Of a DNA stretch of 5,088 nt, positions 3,988 to 5,088 are shown piece by piece. The position numbers were made by a program, and so were the translations under genes. This DNA comes from Planctomycetota bacterium (GTDB lineage Bacteria > Planctomycetota > PUPC01 > JACPCR01): the NCBI GenBank assembly GCA_030740295.1, contig JASLXP010001042.1:1-5088 (forward strand), written 5' to 3'. A model generated the notes under the pieces. The model had not been told where the DNA came from. It worked only from the letters and a program-made list of their open reading frames with translations, and made no database searches. Within the stretch, counting starts at the first letter, position 1; every line of letters starts with the position of its first letter.

Positions 3988-5088
3988 TCATCTTTTGCCA
4001 GTATCCGCCCAGATCTCCAGTTCGGTCAAGGTCAGGATCTTTCCTCGCTGGCGGGCGCCGAAGCGGAGTTTGAGGTAACGGGCCATAGGCGGCGTTTCGG
4101 GTTTGAGGACAATGAGGCGTACGTCCTCGCCGGCGTCGACCAGGCCTGCCTCTGCGCACTGGCTCCACTTCCCGTGGGCGCTCTTAAAGGACAGGGATGT
4201 TCCCGGCAGTTGCCCTGAGAAGAAGAGCCGTACTTCACGGACGGGAAACGCCTGCTTCAGGTCAACGGTAATGTCGAAAGCGGATCGAGACTGCCAGCTT
4301 ACGGCCCACTGGTCCACCTGGATATCGCCGTATTTGCAGTACCCGGATTTCAGGCGGCCGGGGAATGTCTCCCGGTAGGAGCGGCGGCGATCCGTGAGGT
4401 CGCCTTGGGAGAATGGGATGGGCTCCGGCTCGAAGAACAGGTCCTCTTCGTCCTGCCCTTCGTCGCCGGCGTCCTTCATCTGGTCCGGGCTGAGGGTGTA
4501 GGTGTAGCCGCCGCCGGTGTCGAGATTCTTGACCTCCACCGGCTGTTCCAGGTTCCAATACATGAAGTTATTGGTGAGGCACATCCCCTTCGGCAGTTTC
4601 GGGGCAAGGTCTTTGAACTTCTCCGCGGGCAGCTCGAAGCGCCAGATATCGCAGTTGGCCTTGATCCCAAGGCTCGCGTTGAGGGCTCTGATCAGCTCAA
4701 GCCATTGGTCGCGGTCGGCGCCTGCGTAGACCGGCCCGAAAGGATTGAACGCGAAGTAGAAGGTCCGGCCTTTGCCGACCGGCTTAGTGACGATCGCCGG
4801 GCTGTTGTCGTCGAAGCGCGCCAGGACGGTGGCGCCGTCTTCCGGCTCGATCCTGTGGACTGTGAACGGCTTGCGGCGCGCCCCAGTTGTGAGATCGAGT
4901 TTGTCTCCCTTCTTGTAGGTCCCGAAGAACTCCGGTGTCTCGATCCTCACGCGTTCCTGCGGTACCTGCTTCGAGTTCTTCAGTCCCACACCAAACAGCG
5001 CTCGCCGGCGATCCGAAGTCTCCGTCCCATCGATATCAAAGCTGAGCGCGGTGGGATCGGTGCAGACAACTGTGCCCCCGTTCTCGAC
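3988..5088 (-). CDS. C-terminal part of a large multidomain protein: amidotransferase-like/beta-galactosidase-trimerisation-like fold plus discoidin-like domain
   Basis: The frame is open to the window edge, so the 366 residues seen are only the C-terminus; the GTG at 4989 is not a believable start. It opens with VENGGTVVCTDPTALSFD, then RRRALFGVG, and later FDDNSPAIVTKPVGKGRTFYF. This is the pattern of the class I glutamine-amidotransferase-like domain found as the trimerisation domain of GH42 beta-galactosidases and in related carbohydrate-active proteins: a GG turn after a strand, and a GKGRxxY strand near the end. A middle region (about 120-230) includes an acidic stretch (DEGQDEEDLFFEPEP). 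Residues about 248-362 look like a discoidin/F5-8 C domain: FDITVDLKQAFPVREVRLFF, then ARYLKLRF and LTELEIWAD. No catalytic part is visible, so glycosidase activity is a guess. Transcription comes from outside the window. Confidence 0.7.
   Translation of the reverse strand, partial: VENGGTVVCTDPTALSFDIDGTETSDRRRALFGVGLKNSKQVPQERVRIETPEFFGTYKKGDKLDLTTGARRKPFTVHRIEPEDGATVLARFDDNSPAIVTKPVGKGRTFYFAFNPFGPVYAGADRDQWLELIRALNASLGIKANCDIWRFELPAEKFKDLAPKLPKGMCLTNNFMYWNLEQPVEVKNLDTGGGYTYTLSPDQMKDAGDEGQDEEDLFFEPEPIPFSQGDLTDRRRSYRETFPGRLKSGYCKYGDIQVDQWAVSWQSRSAFDITVDLKQAFPVREVRLFFSGQLPGTSLSFKSAHGKWSQCAEAGLVDAGEDVRLIVLKPETPPMARYLKLRFGARQRGKILTLTELEIWADTGKR

Overview
Organism: a bacterium of moderately high GC. 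It has an exported class I c-type cytochrome, so probably a Gram-negative-type envelope, and it uses cobalamin. Nothing in 5 kb fixes the phylum. The mix of a cobalamin riboswitch, a radical-SAM peptide maturase, a diheme cytochrome c, a stand-alone IscX and a carbohydrate-type multidomain protein would fit a Deltaproteobacteria-like or candidate-phylum genome, but that is a guess.

Left half (1-2403, all minus strand, read right to left): one cobalamin-controlled transcription unit. A possible weak promoter (2376-2403) precedes a well-conserved cobalamin riboswitch aptamer (2152-2340) and a strong intrinsic terminator (2062-2094). Sixteen bases beyond the terminator stem-loop is a near-perfect Shine-Dalgarno and a 37-residue Cys-containing peptide gene, cbpA (1918-2031), which appears to start at ATT. 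A roughly 200-base spacer with three hairpins separates it from cbpB (297-1715), a radical SAM/SPASM peptide-modifying enzyme. After cbpB come a short broken remnant of a histidine phosphatase, probably alpha-ribazole phosphatase (156-286), and the start of cobU/cobP (1-125, running off the window), the P-loop cobinamide kinase/guanylyltransferase. The layout suggests a ribosomally made, post-translationally modified peptide produced when cobalamin is scarce, with a role in cobalt or corrinoid handling. The assignment of the parts is strong; the role is inference.

Middle (2404-3690): a divergent plus-strand gene (2557-3432) encodes a secreted diheme cytochrome c. It converges on iscX (3478-3690, minus), a small acidic Fe-S assembly protein. 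The 2404-2556 interval holds only a doubtful helix-turn-helix-like remnant.

Right (3691-5088): about 300 bases without a confident gene (a short leader ORF overlapping iscX, a heptamer repeat, a hairpin, and a long in-frame open stretch after the next gene's stop), then the C-terminal 366 residues of a large minus-strand protein (3988-5088, start outside). It resembles the beta-galactosidase-trimerisation/glutamine-amidotransferase-like fold followed by a discoidin-like galactose-binding domain.
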